A stretch of 33,464 nt of DNA from CAVQBP01 sp964448105 (GCA_964448105.1 CAYUVK010000056.1:1-33464); one strand, 5' to 3'; counted from the stretch's first letter, positions 1 to 8,757 are shown. The notes: generated from the letters alone by a model not told the origin. Translations and numbers: made by a program.

Positions 1-1123
1 GCTAAGTTTCCGTCCGGAAGGTCATAATCGAATGTAACGGTTCCATTGTATCTTTTTTCTACCCTGGGAGTAAAGTAAAGATTAAGGTCAGTCAGAGGTA
101 AAAAACTCGGATTAGTTACTGCTTGGGGTTGACTATAAGTGGCATCTAAATGATCCGAAGTAAAATTTTGCTGCTGTGTACTATGCCCTGGACTAATACG
201 CCGAAATGCTCATCCAGAAATCTTCTTTCAAGATTTAAATCAAATTTATAATTATTATATTCATTTGTAAGATTTGTAAAACCACCTTGTGCTGAAAAGG
301 AAATTCCCGGCAGATAAGATACTCCGAGAGGACTTTCAGAAATACCTTTGCTTGCCTTCCTGATACCTAAATTTACGGTACCGCCAAGAACATCGGCATC
401 CATGTCCGGTGTATTGGTTTTATAAACTTCAATACCGGCAAGCGAGCTTGAAGAAATCATTCGCATATCTACACCTCGCCCGCCGCCAACCCTGGTGCCC
501 AGCGGATCATCTGAACTAATTTGCCGTCCGCTTTCATTTGCTGGAATAGGAACGCCTGCTATAGTAATCTGGTTATATTGCGGACTGATTCCGCGAATTA
601 CTACTTGTGTTGCCTGGCCGCCGGATCTTATTAGTGAAACTCCGGGCAGTCTGCCGATTGATTCTGCAGCATTAGCATCAGGAAGCTCCTGTATTCTTGC
701 AGATGAAACTACATTGACGATATTGCTTGATGCCAGCTGCTGGTTAATAGCTGCATTTTGACCGCTGGCCTGCGCTGTGACTACTACTTCTGAGGTAGAT
801 ACTGTAACTATAGTAAGCTTTATATTTAATTCCAGGTGTTGGCCTTCTTTCACTTCTATTTTTTCTGTCTGTGGTTCATATCCGATATAAGAGGCTTTCA
901 ACTGATAAGATCCTGCCGGAACATTTGAAATAAAGTATTTTCCCTCTATGTTTGTAGCTGCACCTATACTGGTTCCTTCAAGAAATATATTGGCACCAAA
1001 AAGCGGCTCTCCGGTTGTTGCATCGGTTACTTTACCTTCCACAGTACCAGCACCCCATAAGGGTTGGGAGGTAAGCATGGCAATTAATATTATATAAAAA
1101 ACAGTAGATATTTTTGTTAACAT
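1..1123 (-). CDS. TonB-dependent outer-membrane receptor, partial (runs off window) and frameshifted
   Basis: The N-terminus shows a signal peptide (about residues 1-24, ending LWGA), a carboxypeptidase-regulatory-like beta domain (about 26-108, GTVEGKVTDATTGEPL to the end of the beta strand set) and a plug domain (about 118-255, with ELPDANAAESIGRLPGVSL and VVIRGIS). Receptors of this family import large ligands, often oligosaccharides, through the outer membrane using TonB energy. The reading frame stops at 146, but the next frame continues to position 1 as QQQNFTSDHLDATYS and DLNLYFTPRVEKRYNG, which is typical barrel sequence. Restoring one base near 184 gives VQGNSTQQQNF and joins the two frames. 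A GGAG Shine-Dalgarno at 1129-1132 supports the start. The gene lies 81 bp after galT on the same strand, so a role in galactoside uptake is likely but inferred. The barrel C-terminus is outside the window. Confidence 0.85.
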
Positions 1124-1204
1124 ATTATCTCCATTTTTGTTGATGTTAATTAGTATAATTTTTTATCTTACTATTTTGCACTCATTCAAAGATAATTATT
1201 ATTA

Positions 1205-2257
1205 TTAATTCTTATTCACATTTTTATAATGAATAGTTGATAATTCTTTAAGTATTCCGGCACTATATTCAGGAGTAATATCTCTCTGAGGTTCAGCCAG
1301 CATTTCATAACCGACCATAAATTTTTTAATGCTGGCTGACCTTAGCAGAGGAGGAAAGAAATGCATATGAAAATGCCATTCTTTATAATCTTTACCAGTA
1401 GTTGGTGCCTGATGCATTCCGGCTGAATATGGAAAAGATGTTTTAAACAGGTTATCATATTTAGTTGTTATAACTTTCAGAGCGCTTGCAAAATTTTTTA
1501 CTTCTTTTTTATTAAACTGGAGTATGTTTGCAATTTTTCTTTTTGAAATTATTAGAGTCTCATAGGGCCAAACAGCCCAATATGGAACCATGACAACAAA
1601 TGATTCGTTTTGATAAACTATTCTTTCATCTAATTTTAATTCCAACTTTAAATAGTCATTTAAAATACTCCGTTTGTTTTTTTTATAATATTTAACGAAT
1701 TGCTTTAACTCTTTCATTGCTTCTAGAGGAATACTGTCCTGAGCCCAGATTTGTCCATGCGGGTGAGGATTACTATTGCCCATCATCGAACCCTTATTCT
1801 CAAATATTTGGACATGGTTTATATTTGAATTCGAACCCAGATTCTCGAATTCAAGCTGCCATGTTTCAATAACTTTTTCTATTTCGCTTTCTTCCAATTC
1901 CGCAAGAGTCAAATCATGCCTAGGAGAAAAATTCACAACCCTGCATATTCCTTTCTCACCTTTAGCAATAAGAAGATCTTTTTTATTATAATTAAAATCC
2001 CGAATGTTCTCTAACAGAGCTGAAAAATCATTGGTAAAAACGAAAGTATTTTTATATTGGGGATTTATTTCTCCGTTAGCACGTTTATTCCCCGGGCATA
2101 AATAACAATCAGGCTCGTATTCAGGACGAATTTGTCCTTCCGTATTTGAAACTTCTCCCTGCCACGGACGATTGGTCCTGTGGGGAGAAACCAAAATCCA
2201 ATTTCCTGTTAAAATATTTTTCCTGCGATGAGGATAATTAAAATTATGCTGCGACAT
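1205..2257 (-). CDS. galT: Galactose-1-phosphate uridylyltransferase
   Basis: This 350-residue cytoplasmic enzyme exchanges UMP between UDP-glucose and galactose-1-phosphate in the Leloir pathway. The active-site motif PHPHGQ is at residues 164-169, where the second histidine (H167) is the expected nucleophile. The zinc-site pattern CYLC (C51, C54) with SPRH (H114) is also present. A second HIT-like half follows, with WHFHMHFFPP near the C-terminus. Length matches the family (about 345-350). The start codon overlaps the last 14 bases of galK, so the two are translationally coupled. No galE or galM is seen in the window, so the epimerase and mutarotase must be elsewhere or supplied by other enzymes. 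Confidence 0.97.
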   Translation of the reverse strand: MSQHNFNYPHRRKNILTGNWILVSPHRTNRPWQGEVSNTEGQIRPEYEPDCYLCPGNKRANGEINPQYKNTFVFTNDFSALLENIRDFNYNKKDLLIAKGEKGICRVVNFSPRHDLTLAELEESEIEKVIETWQLEFENLGSNSNINHVQIFENKGSMMGNSNPHPHGQIWAQDSIPLEAMKELKQFVKYYKKNKRSILNDYLKLELKLDERIVYQNESFVVMVPYWAVWPYETLIISKRKIANILQFNKKEVKNFASALKVITTKYDNLFKTSFPYSAGMHQAPTTGKDYKEWHFHMHFFPPLLRSASIKKFMVGYEMLAEPQRDITPEYSAGILKELSTIHYKNVNKN

Positions 2258-3419
2258 CTTTTTCTATTTCTATTATATTTGTTCCGCCACTAATTTTTGT
2301 TACATAAATACTAGCTTCTATACCAAATCCTTTCTTATACTCTTCTTTTAAATTTTTACCTATCGTATCAATCGCATCATTTTCTATCAAATTAATTGTA
2401 CAACCACCAAATCCTCCTCCCATCATTCTTGAACCATATACATAAGGATTATCTTTTAAGAGTTCTACTAAAAAATCCAGTTCCTTACAGCTTACCTCAT
2501 AATCCTTACTTAAACCCTTATGTGTTTGGTACATCAATGCACCAAAAGTCTTTAAATCATGTACACTAAGTGCATCACATGCTTTTAATAATCTATTGTT
2601 CTCTTCGACAACATATTTACATCTTTTATAAATAACAGGATTTAATCGTGATTTATATTCATTTAACAACTCTAATGAAACATCACGTAAACTTGATATT
2701 TCCGGATAATCTTTCTTGATTATTTTTACTCCATCATTACATTCTTTCCTTCTCTGGTTATATTCGGATGAAGCAAGCGAGTGAGAAACATTGGTATCGA
2801 ATAAAACAATTGAGATATGCTTATAATTAAATGGGAAATATTCTTTTTCCAAAGAACGGCAATCGATACGAAGGACGCACTCACTCTTACCGAAAATATT
2901 GATGTACTGATCCATAATTCCGCATTTAACACCTACAAATTCATTTTCTGCTTTCTGAGAAATTTTCACAAGAGAAAGCTTATCAATTCCCAAATCAAAA
3001 ATATGATTCAGAGCAAAAGCTAAACCTGCCTCTAATGCGGCTGAAGAAGATAATCCTGCGCCAATTGGAATATTACCTCCAAAAACACAATTAAATCCGT
3101 AAAAAATGTAATCAGCTTTTTTAAGCTGATCGACAACTCCTAATAAATAATTTGGCCAATCTTTGTCCGATTTTCCAAACTCTTCTAATGAACATTCAAA
3201 AAAATCATTCATATCAAACGCAAAAATCTTACAATTGTTATCGTTTCTTGGGGTAATTGCTAAATATACAGCTTTATCAATAGCTGCAGGCAAAACAAAA
3301 CCCATATTGTAATCAGTATGTTCCCCTATTAGATTTACTCTTCCGGGTGAACGAAATAGATATGGTTCTTCGTTGAATAATTCTTTAAATTTTTTCCTTA
3401 TTTTTCCCGATAAATTCAT
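2244..3419 (-). CDS. galK: Galactokinase
   Basis: This 391-residue GHMP-family kinase phosphorylates galactose to galactose-1-phosphate with ATP in the cytoplasm. The galactokinase signature GRVNLIGEHTDYN is at residues 26-38, the ATP-binding motif GAGLSSSAALE at about 120-130, the catalytic aspartate lies in GIMDQ (D170), and the third GHMP motif GGGFGGC is at 334-340. All key motifs are intact and length is normal. It overlaps galT by 14 bp and follows a small membrane-protein gene by 4 bp, so it sits inside the symporter-galK-galT operon. The specific galactokinase signature makes another GHMP kinase unlikely. Confidence 0.97.
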   Translation of the reverse strand: MNLSGKIRKKFKELFNEEPYLFRSPGRVNLIGEHTDYNMGFVLPAAIDKAVYLAITPRNDNNCKIFAFDMNDFFECSLEEFGKSDKDWPNYLLGVVDQLKKADYIFYGFNCVFGGNIPIGAGLSSSAALEAGLAFALNHIFDLGIDKLSLVKISQKAENEFVGVKCGIMDQYINIFGKSECVLRIDCRSLEKEYFPFNYKHISIVLFDTNVSHSLASSEYNQRRKECNDGVKIIKKDYPEISSLRDVSLELLNEYKSRLNPVIYKRCKYVVEENNRLLKACDALSVHDLKTFGALMYQTHKGLSKDYEVSCKELDFLVELLKDNPYVYGSRMMGGGFGGCTINLIENDAIDTIGKNLKEEYKKGFGIEASIYVTKISGGTNIIEIEKDVAA

Positions 3420-3423
3420 TTTT

Positions 3424-3624
3424 TTATACTGTTTTATTCTTTGATTTCAGATACATAAAGCCGCCAAAAATAAACATTAATGCACCCCACCAAATATCGG
3501 GATGTGTATTTGCCAGAACAGTTTTTACCGGAGGAGGATTTACCAAATTATAAATACCGCTGAGAAAAATTATTCCTCCCATTACAAGCAAAATTAGTCC
3601 AACAAAAAACCAAATAGGTCTCAT
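3424..3624 (-). CDS. Small two-helix membrane protein of the galactose operon
   Basis: This 66-residue protein has two hydrophobic segments (about residues 5-27 and 43-59) separated by a proline-rich loop (NPPPVKT) and ends in a basic tail (KSKNKTV). I do not recognise the family. It sits 19 bp after the symporter and 4 bp before galK on the same strand, so it is almost certainly co-transcribed. The position suggests a small partner of the symporter or a membrane anchor, but nothing in the sequence proves a function. The tight packing on both sides argues against a spurious reading frame. Confidence 0.7.
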   Translation of the reverse strand: MRPIWFFVGLILLVMGGIIFLSGIYNLVNPPPVKTVLANTHPDIWWGALMFIFGGFMYLKSKNKTV

Positions 3625-3643
3625 AATCTTTTCCTTCTTTATT

Positions 3644-5317
3644 TTACCAGAATAATAAATTTAGAACAACCAGAATAATTAAAGAGATAATTGCAACAAA
3701 TTCCGGACGTTTAACAAATGGTAAATGACGATCAAGTTTTTCTTCAGTTAATCCTTTAACAAGTCCGACTAATTCTTCTTTTGGCCTTTTCCGGGTAAAG
3801 AAACTAATCAATACAGTTACAACAGCACATATTAGCCAAGCCCACCAGGCCCGCCAGAAGTTTGCAGCTTGATCGCTTTGAACGCTTGACATAGTAATTA
3901 TACTCTGGCTAAACCAGTTAAATTTGACTGCCAAATACATTGTAAATGATGACCCCATACCTGCAACCAATCCCCAGAAAGCCCCGTTAGGAGTAATCCA
4001 CCATATAAACATTCCAAGAAGCATTGTTGCAAATAAAGGAGCATTTACCCATGAGAAAATTGCCTGCATATAATCCATAATACTCGGAAAACTCTTTGCC
4101 CAATATGCAGTTACCAGGGAAATAGCAACACCAACAATTGTTGAAACGCGTCCCATCCAAAGTAAATGTGTATCTGAGGCATTTTTATTCAATACTGATT
4201 TGTAGATATCATATGTCCATACAGTATTAAAAGCACTTATATTTCCAGCCTGTCCTGCCATAAATCCGGCAAGTAATGCTGTAACACCCAAACCGACCAA
4301 TCCTGCTGGATAATATCTCGCAATTAATAGTGGAAGTGCCGAATCGTAATTTATATGCCCTCCATCATGAATTAACTTAAATCCACTATGAGGATCATTT
4401 GATAATACTATTGCAATTAAACCGGCTAGTATTACAATAAACGGAAGAGCCATTTTAAAGAATGATGCTACAATAGGTGTTAATCTAGCAGACCGTAAAT
4501 TCTTTGCTGAAAATGCACGTTGAATAACAAGAAAGTCTGTGGTCCAATATCCAAAAGAAAGGACGAAACCTAACCCAAGCACAATCCCTGCCCAATTAAT
4601 AAACATTCCATTTTCTGTCGGATTACCAGATGTTGACCAAAGGGTGGTAAAAGAGACTTGAGAAAATTCATTTATCCTTGTTACTATCTCGTTCCAGCTG
4701 CCAATTTCAATAAATCCTAAAATTGAAACTAGAAATAGTCCGAACCAGATCATAAAAAATTGTATTATCTCTGTAAATATCGCAGACATTAATCCACTCA
4801 TGCCGACATAAATAGCAACTGTAATTGCCGAAACCCACATACTTATATCCCAATGCCAGCCTAAGAATGTGTGGAGTACCAGCGCCATCGCATAAAGATT
4901 AATACCCGATACCAAAAGAGTCATTATTGCAAAAGCAATCCCGTTAAGAACTCTTGTTTTTTCGTCAAAACGTAATTTTAAATATCCAGGTACAGATTTG
5001 ATTTTGCTGCTGTAATAAAACGGCATCATATAAACGCCGAGGAAAAGCATGGCAGGGATTGCACCTATCCAATAGAAGTGAGCAACATACATTCCATATT
5101 TAAATGTATTACCGGTCATTCCAAGAAGTTCAAGTGCTCCAAGATTTGCAGAAAGAAATGCAAGTCCGGCGACCCAGGATGAATTTTTTCTTCCGGCAAG
5201 GAAGAAATCTTCTTCATTTTTAGTGAATCTTCGGAGGTACCATCCGATACCGAGAACGAATGCAAAATAGACCAATATAATAATCCAGTCTATAAAGGAT
5301 AGTCCGATTGTTTGCAT
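3644..5317 (-). CDS. Sodium:solute (sugar) symporter, SSS/SGLT type
   Basis: This 557-residue inner-membrane protein has about 14 hydrophobic helices from residue 9 to the very C-terminus (final helix about 540-557). The N-terminal core has FFLAGRKNSSWVAGLAFLSANLGALELLG, in pieces typical of the SSS family discontinuous helix TM1, and an interior sugar-transporter-like segment (SFGYWTTDFLVIQRAFSAKN). Length is close to the Vibrio sodium/galactose transporter (about 540). These carriers take up sugars with sodium. Its place directly before galK and galT suggests galactose or a galactoside as substrate, which is inference. An operator-like site at 5411-5424 overlaps a possible promoter upstream. 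Confidence 0.9.
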   Translation of the reverse strand: MQTIGLSFIDWIIILVYFAFVLGIGWYLRRFTKNEEDFFLAGRKNSSWVAGLAFLSANLGALELLGMTGNTFKYGMYVAHFYWIGAIPAMLFLGVYMMPFYYSSKIKSVPGYLKLRFDEKTRVLNGIAFAIMTLLVSGINLYAMALVLHTFLGWHWDISMWVSAITVAIYVGMSGLMSAIFTEIIQFFMIWFGLFLVSILGFIEIGSWNEIVTRINEFSQVSFTTLWSTSGNPTENGMFINWAGIVLGLGFVLSFGYWTTDFLVIQRAFSAKNLRSARLTPIVASFFKMALPFIVILAGLIAIVLSNDPHSGFKLIHDGGHINYDSALPLLIARYYPAGLVGLGVTALLAGFMAGQAGNISAFNTVWTYDIYKSVLNKNASDTHLLWMGRVSTIVGVAISLVTAYWAKSFPSIMDYMQAIFSWVNAPLFATMLLGMFIWWITPNGAFWGLVAGMGSSFTMYLAVKFNWFSQSIITMSSVQSDQAANFWRAWWAWLICAVVTVLISFFTRKRPKEELVGLVKGLTEEKLDRHLPFVKRPEFVAIISLIILVVLNLLFW

Positions 5318-5387
5318 ATATTTTACTTTATTTTATTGAAGGTTTTTATAATTAAATAGAAAATATTTTTTTAAGCACAGTTGGTTT

Positions 5388-5415
5388 TATATATATTTAT
5401 ATAACCTTTCTGCAA
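5388..5415 (-). promoter_or_regulatory. Candidate promoter of the symporter-galK-galT operon
   Basis: On the minus strand a -35-like TTGCAG (5415-5410) is followed after 16 bases by TATATA (5393-5388). The -35 box overlaps the operator-like palindrome at 5411-5424, an arrangement expected for repression by the adjacent LacI-family protein. The region is very AT-rich, so the -10 call has several alternatives. Confidence 0.4.
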
Positions 5416-5424
5416 TTGTTTGCA
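5411..5424. promoter_or_regulatory. LacI-family operator-like palindrome before the symporter
   Basis: The sequence TGCAATTGTTTGCA has matching half-sites TGCAA and TTGCA around four central bases. It shares the GCAA-N4-TTGC pattern with the two sites upstream of the regulator gene (6477-6488 and 6543-6554). It lies in the 133-bp gap between the regulator and the symporter, where autoregulated sugar loci usually carry an operator. Confidence 0.5.
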
Positions 5425-5450
5425 CTAAAAATTAAAAAAACATCATTCAA

Positions 5451-6458
5451 TTAAGTGGAACCTCTAACAATCAATTCAGCATCAAGTACCACGGTTTTTC
5501 TTTGACTGTTACTTTTTTCGTTTTCAATCATTTCAATTAGAATTTCCGTTGCTTTTTTTCCCATATCAAACGAAGGTTGATTAACCGTTGTTAAAGGAGG
5601 ATCTACTAAAGCAGTAATCTTATTGTTCGAGAATCCGACAATAGCAATGTCCTCGGGAATCTTTAATCCGGCTTCTTTTATTCTTTGAAAGGCTCCAATT
5701 GCTACCGGGTCATTCACAGCAAATACTGCATCCGGAATAATATCTTCTTTTAAAAGAGCATCCATTGATTCATATCCATTATCTTCATGTAAATCGCCGT
5801 AACGGATAAATTTATTTAACAATGGTAAATTTGCTTTTTTTAAAGCGTTCTTATATCCCTTCAATCTCAGTTCACAAATTTTCAAATCCTTTGGACCGGC
5901 TAGATGCGCAATTTTTTTCCGACCTCTTTCGATTAAATGTGTTACTGCATCGAAGGCACTTTTTGCATCATCGATAACAACTTTATTTGCTGAAATGTCG
6001 TTGCATACTCTATCGAAAAAGACTATTGGTATCCCCCGGTTAATTAATTCTTTAAAATGATTTCCGTTTTTGGTACTTTGAGAAATTGAGACGATTAAGC
6101 CTGCAACCCTCTGATGCATCAGAGCATTGGTATTTACAACTTCTCTTTCATAGCTTTCGTTAGATTGACATACTAATATTGTATACCCGGAATGATAAGC
6201 GACTTCTTCAATTCCACTTATAGCTGATGAAAAGAAATCGTGCTCTATTTCAGGAACAATCACTCCTATAACATTTGTTTTATTGCTTTTTAGACTTCTT
6301 GCGATGGGATTTGGTGAGTAGTTTAATTTTTTTGCGAGTTTTTTGACTTGGTTCCTCGTCTCCTCTTTAATATCAGGATGTTCATTTAAAGCTCTCGATA
6401 CTGTAGATGCAGATATCTTAAGCTTTTTAGCAATGTCAACTATTGTTGTATTTCTCAT
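5451..6458 (-). CDS. LacI-family transcriptional regulator
   Basis: This 335-residue protein has a classic LacI helix-turn-helix (residues about 4-50, TIVDIAKKLKISASTVSRALN, in pieces) with the hinge SPNPIARSLKSNKTN, and a periplasmic-binding-like sensor domain (about 60-330, from VIGVIVPEIEHDFF to TALVDPPLTTVNQPS). Such proteins bind palindromic operators with a central CG and release them when a sugar or phosphosugar binds. The gene is the first of the minus-strand galactose locus, 133 bp before the symporter. Two operator copies lie immediately upstream of it, so autoregulation is likely. There is no clear Shine-Dalgarno, and the predicted 5' untranslated region is only about 25 bases. The effector is inferred from the neighbours to be galactose-related. 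Confidence 0.95.
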   Translation of the reverse strand: MRNTTIVDIAKKLKISASTVSRALNEHPDIKEETRNQVKKLAKKLNYSPNPIARSLKSNKTNVIGVIVPEIEHDFFSSAISGIEEVAYHSGYTILVCQSNESYEREVVNTNALMHQRVAGLIVSISQSTKNGNHFKELINRGIPIVFFDRVCNDISANKVVIDDAKSAFDAVTHLIERGRKKIAHLAGPKDLKICELRLKGYKNALKKANLPLLNKFIRYGDLHEDNGYESMDALLKEDIIPDAVFAVNDPVAIGAFQRIKEAGLKIPEDIAIVGFSNNKITALVDPPLTTVNQPSFDMGKKATEILIEMIENEKSNSQRKTVVLDAELIVRGST

Positions 6459-6476
6459 TTTTTTGAAATCGTTCCC

Positions 6477-6488
6477 GCAAACGGTTGC
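6477..6488. promoter_or_regulatory. Operator 1 of the LacI-family regulator
   Basis: GCAAACGGTTGC is an imperfect palindrome (10 of 12 bases paired) with a central CG, the usual form of LacI-family operators. On the minus strand it directly follows the -10 element at 6489-6494, so a bound repressor would cover the transcription start. Confidence 0.7.
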
Positions 6489-6517
6489 AAAATACGTTTT
6501 TAAAAATTATTAGTCAA
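6489..6517 (-). promoter_or_regulatory. Promoter copy 1 for the LacI-family gene
   Basis: On the minus strand TTGACT (6517-6512) and TATTTT (6494-6489) are separated by exactly 17 bases. The start of transcription would fall near 6482, inside operator 1, leaving about 24 bases before the start codon. Confidence 0.6.
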
Positions 6518-6542
6518 GTATATTCATTAAAAAATCGTTCCC

Positions 6543-6554
6543 GCAAACGGTTGC
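6543..6554. promoter_or_regulatory. Operator 2 of the LacI-family regulator
   Basis: This is an exact copy of operator 1 (GCAAACGGTTGC), 66 bp further upstream, again directly after a -10 element. The 66-bp spacing is a little over six helical turns, which would allow looping or cooperative binding between sites; that is inference. Confidence 0.7.
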
Positions 6555-6583
6555 AAAATACATTTTTAGAAATTATCTGTCAA
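6555..6583 (-). promoter_or_regulatory. Promoter copy 2 for the LacI-family gene
   Basis: On the minus strand a perfect TTGACA (6583-6578) is followed after 17 bases by TATTTT (6560-6555). It has the better -35 of the two copies. Both copies point at the LacI-family gene. Confidence 0.6.
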
Positions 6584-6613
6584 GTATTTTTATTAGATAG
6601 TTTTAAGAATTGA

Positions 6614-7108
6614 ATTCATTACTCTAAAACTTGCATTTATGGTTCCTGGTCAAGCAGGGAAATTTTTATCAGCTATATAAATAACCTTGAAGATAAAACT
6701 GATCCGCTTAAAAGAGTTATATGCTGGAAAAGTAAAATAATGAGTACTAAGTCGGTTAAAACAGGGGAATTTATAGGTTACGGGACATCCTACCTGGCAC
6801 AAAGAGATATAAAAATTGCTACCATACCGGTTGGTTATGCTCATGGTTACAGCAGAGAATTAAGTAACCAGGGTCGTGTACTTATAAACGGACATAGAGT
6901 AAGTGTTATCGGAATTGTTAATATGAACTTGATGACTGTTGATATCTCAAATATCCCCGAAACTAAAAAAGGGGATGAAGCAGTACTCATCGGAAAACAG
7001 GGGGAGCTTTCTATCTCGGTGGCTTCATTTAGTGAGCTCAGCAACCAGCCCGATTATGAATTGCTGACCAGGCTGAATCAAAAAATTCCAAGAATGGTAG
7101 TGACTTAG
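6614..7108 (+). pseudogene. alr: Alanine racemase, C-terminal relic
   Basis: The open frame from 6614 (no start codon at its head) reads CIYGSWSSREIF, then KTGEFIGYGTSYLAQRDIKI, then IPVGYAHGYSRELSNQGRVLI and VNMNLMTVDIS, and matches the beta-barrel C-terminal domain of PLP-dependent alanine racemase. The catalytic tyrosine motif GYAHGYSR is retained. The N-terminal barrel with the PLP lysine (about 220 residues) is missing: a stop lies at 6611 and the sequence just before it is the promoter repeat array. A start at 6740 would give 122 residues but could not form an enzyme. The missing part suggests a deletion or rearrangement whose edge is near 6600. A functional copy would have to exist elsewhere, since D-alanine is needed for cell wall synthesis. 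Confidence 0.85.
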
Positions 7109-7321
7109 CTTTAAATTTAGAACCGCATTTCAAAATAAATTAATAAAAACTAATTCTACCGAATTTTATACTTTCAATCTCCTAAATTTCCTTTTTGAAT
7201 TACGTGCTTTTCTTAATTTTTTTCTTTTTGATGCCTTTAAATTGGTCTACTTCTTGTCACATTTCCTTAAAATTAAAAGAAAGAATAATGAATTTCAAAG
7301 AACTAAAACGGAAATAATACT

Positions 7322-8697
7322 ATGAAAAAAATTATACAACTAAGTTTATTGTTTTTCCTTTTTATAAATACTCCATTCATCCAATCTCAGATATGGAGTA
7401 AATTAGGAGATGGATTGGATTATTCGGTAAATGCTGTTGTTTATTTCAATGGAAGTATTTACGCCGGTTCAGATTTAGTTTATATATGGAACGGCAATTC
7501 ATGGACTGCTATTACCGACGGTATGAACGGACTTTTTGGTATTACTGAAATTGATGCAATGGCAGTCAACAATAATACCCTGTTTGTTGGAGGTACTTTT
7601 TTCGTTACTACTCCTGATTTAGATTGGTATAACTATGCTGCCAGACTCAATAATGGTTCATGGACTACATGCGGAACAGGATTAGGTAATGATGGCTGGT
7701 GTATGGGCGACATACCATTGGCAATGATTTCTTACGGAGGCAGTTTGTATGCCGGGGGAAAGTTTACAGACGCCGGGGCTCCCCTCTCGATCCTCAGATG
7801 GCAATGTACATTGCACGTTTTGATGGAGATATCTGGAACCCCGTGGGAGGCGGATTGGATGAACATATTGCCGACATGACGATTTATAATAATCAATTGA
7901 TTGTATCCGGTTATTTCAAAAATGCTGGCGGTGTTCAGGCAAACTATATTGCAGCCTGTGATGGAGGTTCCTGGCACGCTCTCAGTTCCGGGATGAGTAA
8001 TGGTTATCAAACTTGTAAGGTTACTGCTTTAGCTGTACATGATGGGTATCTTTATGCAGGCGGTTTGTTTGATACAGCCGGGAATAATTTCGCTAAAAAT
8101 ATTGCCAAATGGGACGGATCATCCTGGTCACCGGTTGGTGACGGAATAAATACTCAGGTCTACTCGCTGGAATCTTATAATGGAAATCTATATGCAGGCG
8201 GTAACTTCAGCATTGCAACCGGGGGCCCTGGGAATTATATTTCAAAATGGAATGGAGTACTGTGGTCTGATGTGGATGGAGGAACTGACGGTCCAGTTAA
8301 CTTCTTTTTAGTACAGGATAATAAGCTTTATGTTGGAGGCAGTTTTAGTTCTGCCGGAGATCAACCGGCTAAAAATATAGCTGTGTGGTCAGATGGAGCA
8401 TCTGCAGTAAATGAAAACCGAGTATCAAATATAAATGAATTCGCTCTTTATCAAAATTATCCTAATCCTTTTAATCCCAGTACCAGTATTAAATATACAG
8501 TTCCACTTACTCAGTTTGTAACTCTTAAAATTTATGATGTTATTGGAAATGAAATTGCAACACTTGTAAATGGAGAAAAGCCCGCAGGTAATTATGAGGT
8601 TAAATTCGATGCATCTCATTTAAGCAGCGGAGTTTATTTTTATAAGCTGCAAGCTGGGAGTTATATAAGTACGAAGAGAATGATCTTGATAAAATAA
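7322..8697 (+). CDS. Secreted propeller-like repeat protein with type IX secretion sorting domain (frameshifted)
   Basis: A signal peptide (residues 1 to about 22) is followed by repeats of the form 'LYAGGxFxxAGxxxxxxIAxWDGxxWxPVGxGI' of roughly 40-60 residues, suggesting a beta-propeller. The last 80 residues form a type IX sorting domain (YQNYPNPFNPSTSIKY start, STKRMILIK end). The protein would be exported by Sec, then crossed over the outer membrane. The first frame is coherent to about 7780 (YAGGKFTDAGA), and the next frame takes over at once (PLDPQMAMYIARFDGD). Adding one base in the short G or C run near 7777-7786 restores a 458-residue protein. Either a sequencing error or a recent mutation explains this. 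Ligand and function are unknown. Confidence 0.8.
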
Positions 8698-8730
8698 TAC
8701 CAGGTAATCCTAACTTTACAATTCAAAATA

Positions 8731-8757
8731 TAGGAGACGCAAATTTTGCGTCCCCTA
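8731..8757. terminator. Palindrome between convergent genes, possible two-way terminator
   Basis: GACGCAAA-T-TTTGCGTC (8736-8752) is a perfect inverted repeat, extended by TAGG/CCTA outer arms with one mismatched pair (8735 against 8753). It lies between the end of the secreted protein and the end of dnaG, which converge. There is no T-tract on either side, so it may instead be a dispersed palindromic repeat. Confidence 0.5.

Larger units (their letters stand above)
6466..6597. repeat. Two tandem 66-bp copies of a promoter-operator unit
   Basis: Copy 1 is 6466-6531 and copy 2 is 6532-6597. They match at 59 of 66 positions, and the first 30 bases of each are identical. The identical part carries the operator and the -10 element. 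The changes fall mainly in the spacer and distal part. The array begins 8 bp upstream of the LacI-family start codon. Confidence 0.9.

Noticed and set aside
495..761. Plus-strand open frame of 88 residues within the TonB receptor
   Set aside because: It is the antisense shadow of the plug domain; no domain, no ribosome site, low-complexity composition.
1124..1204. Possible fourth operator before the TonB receptor
   Set aside because: Only one half-site (TTTGCA) is present; no matching GCAA-N4-TTGC palindrome.
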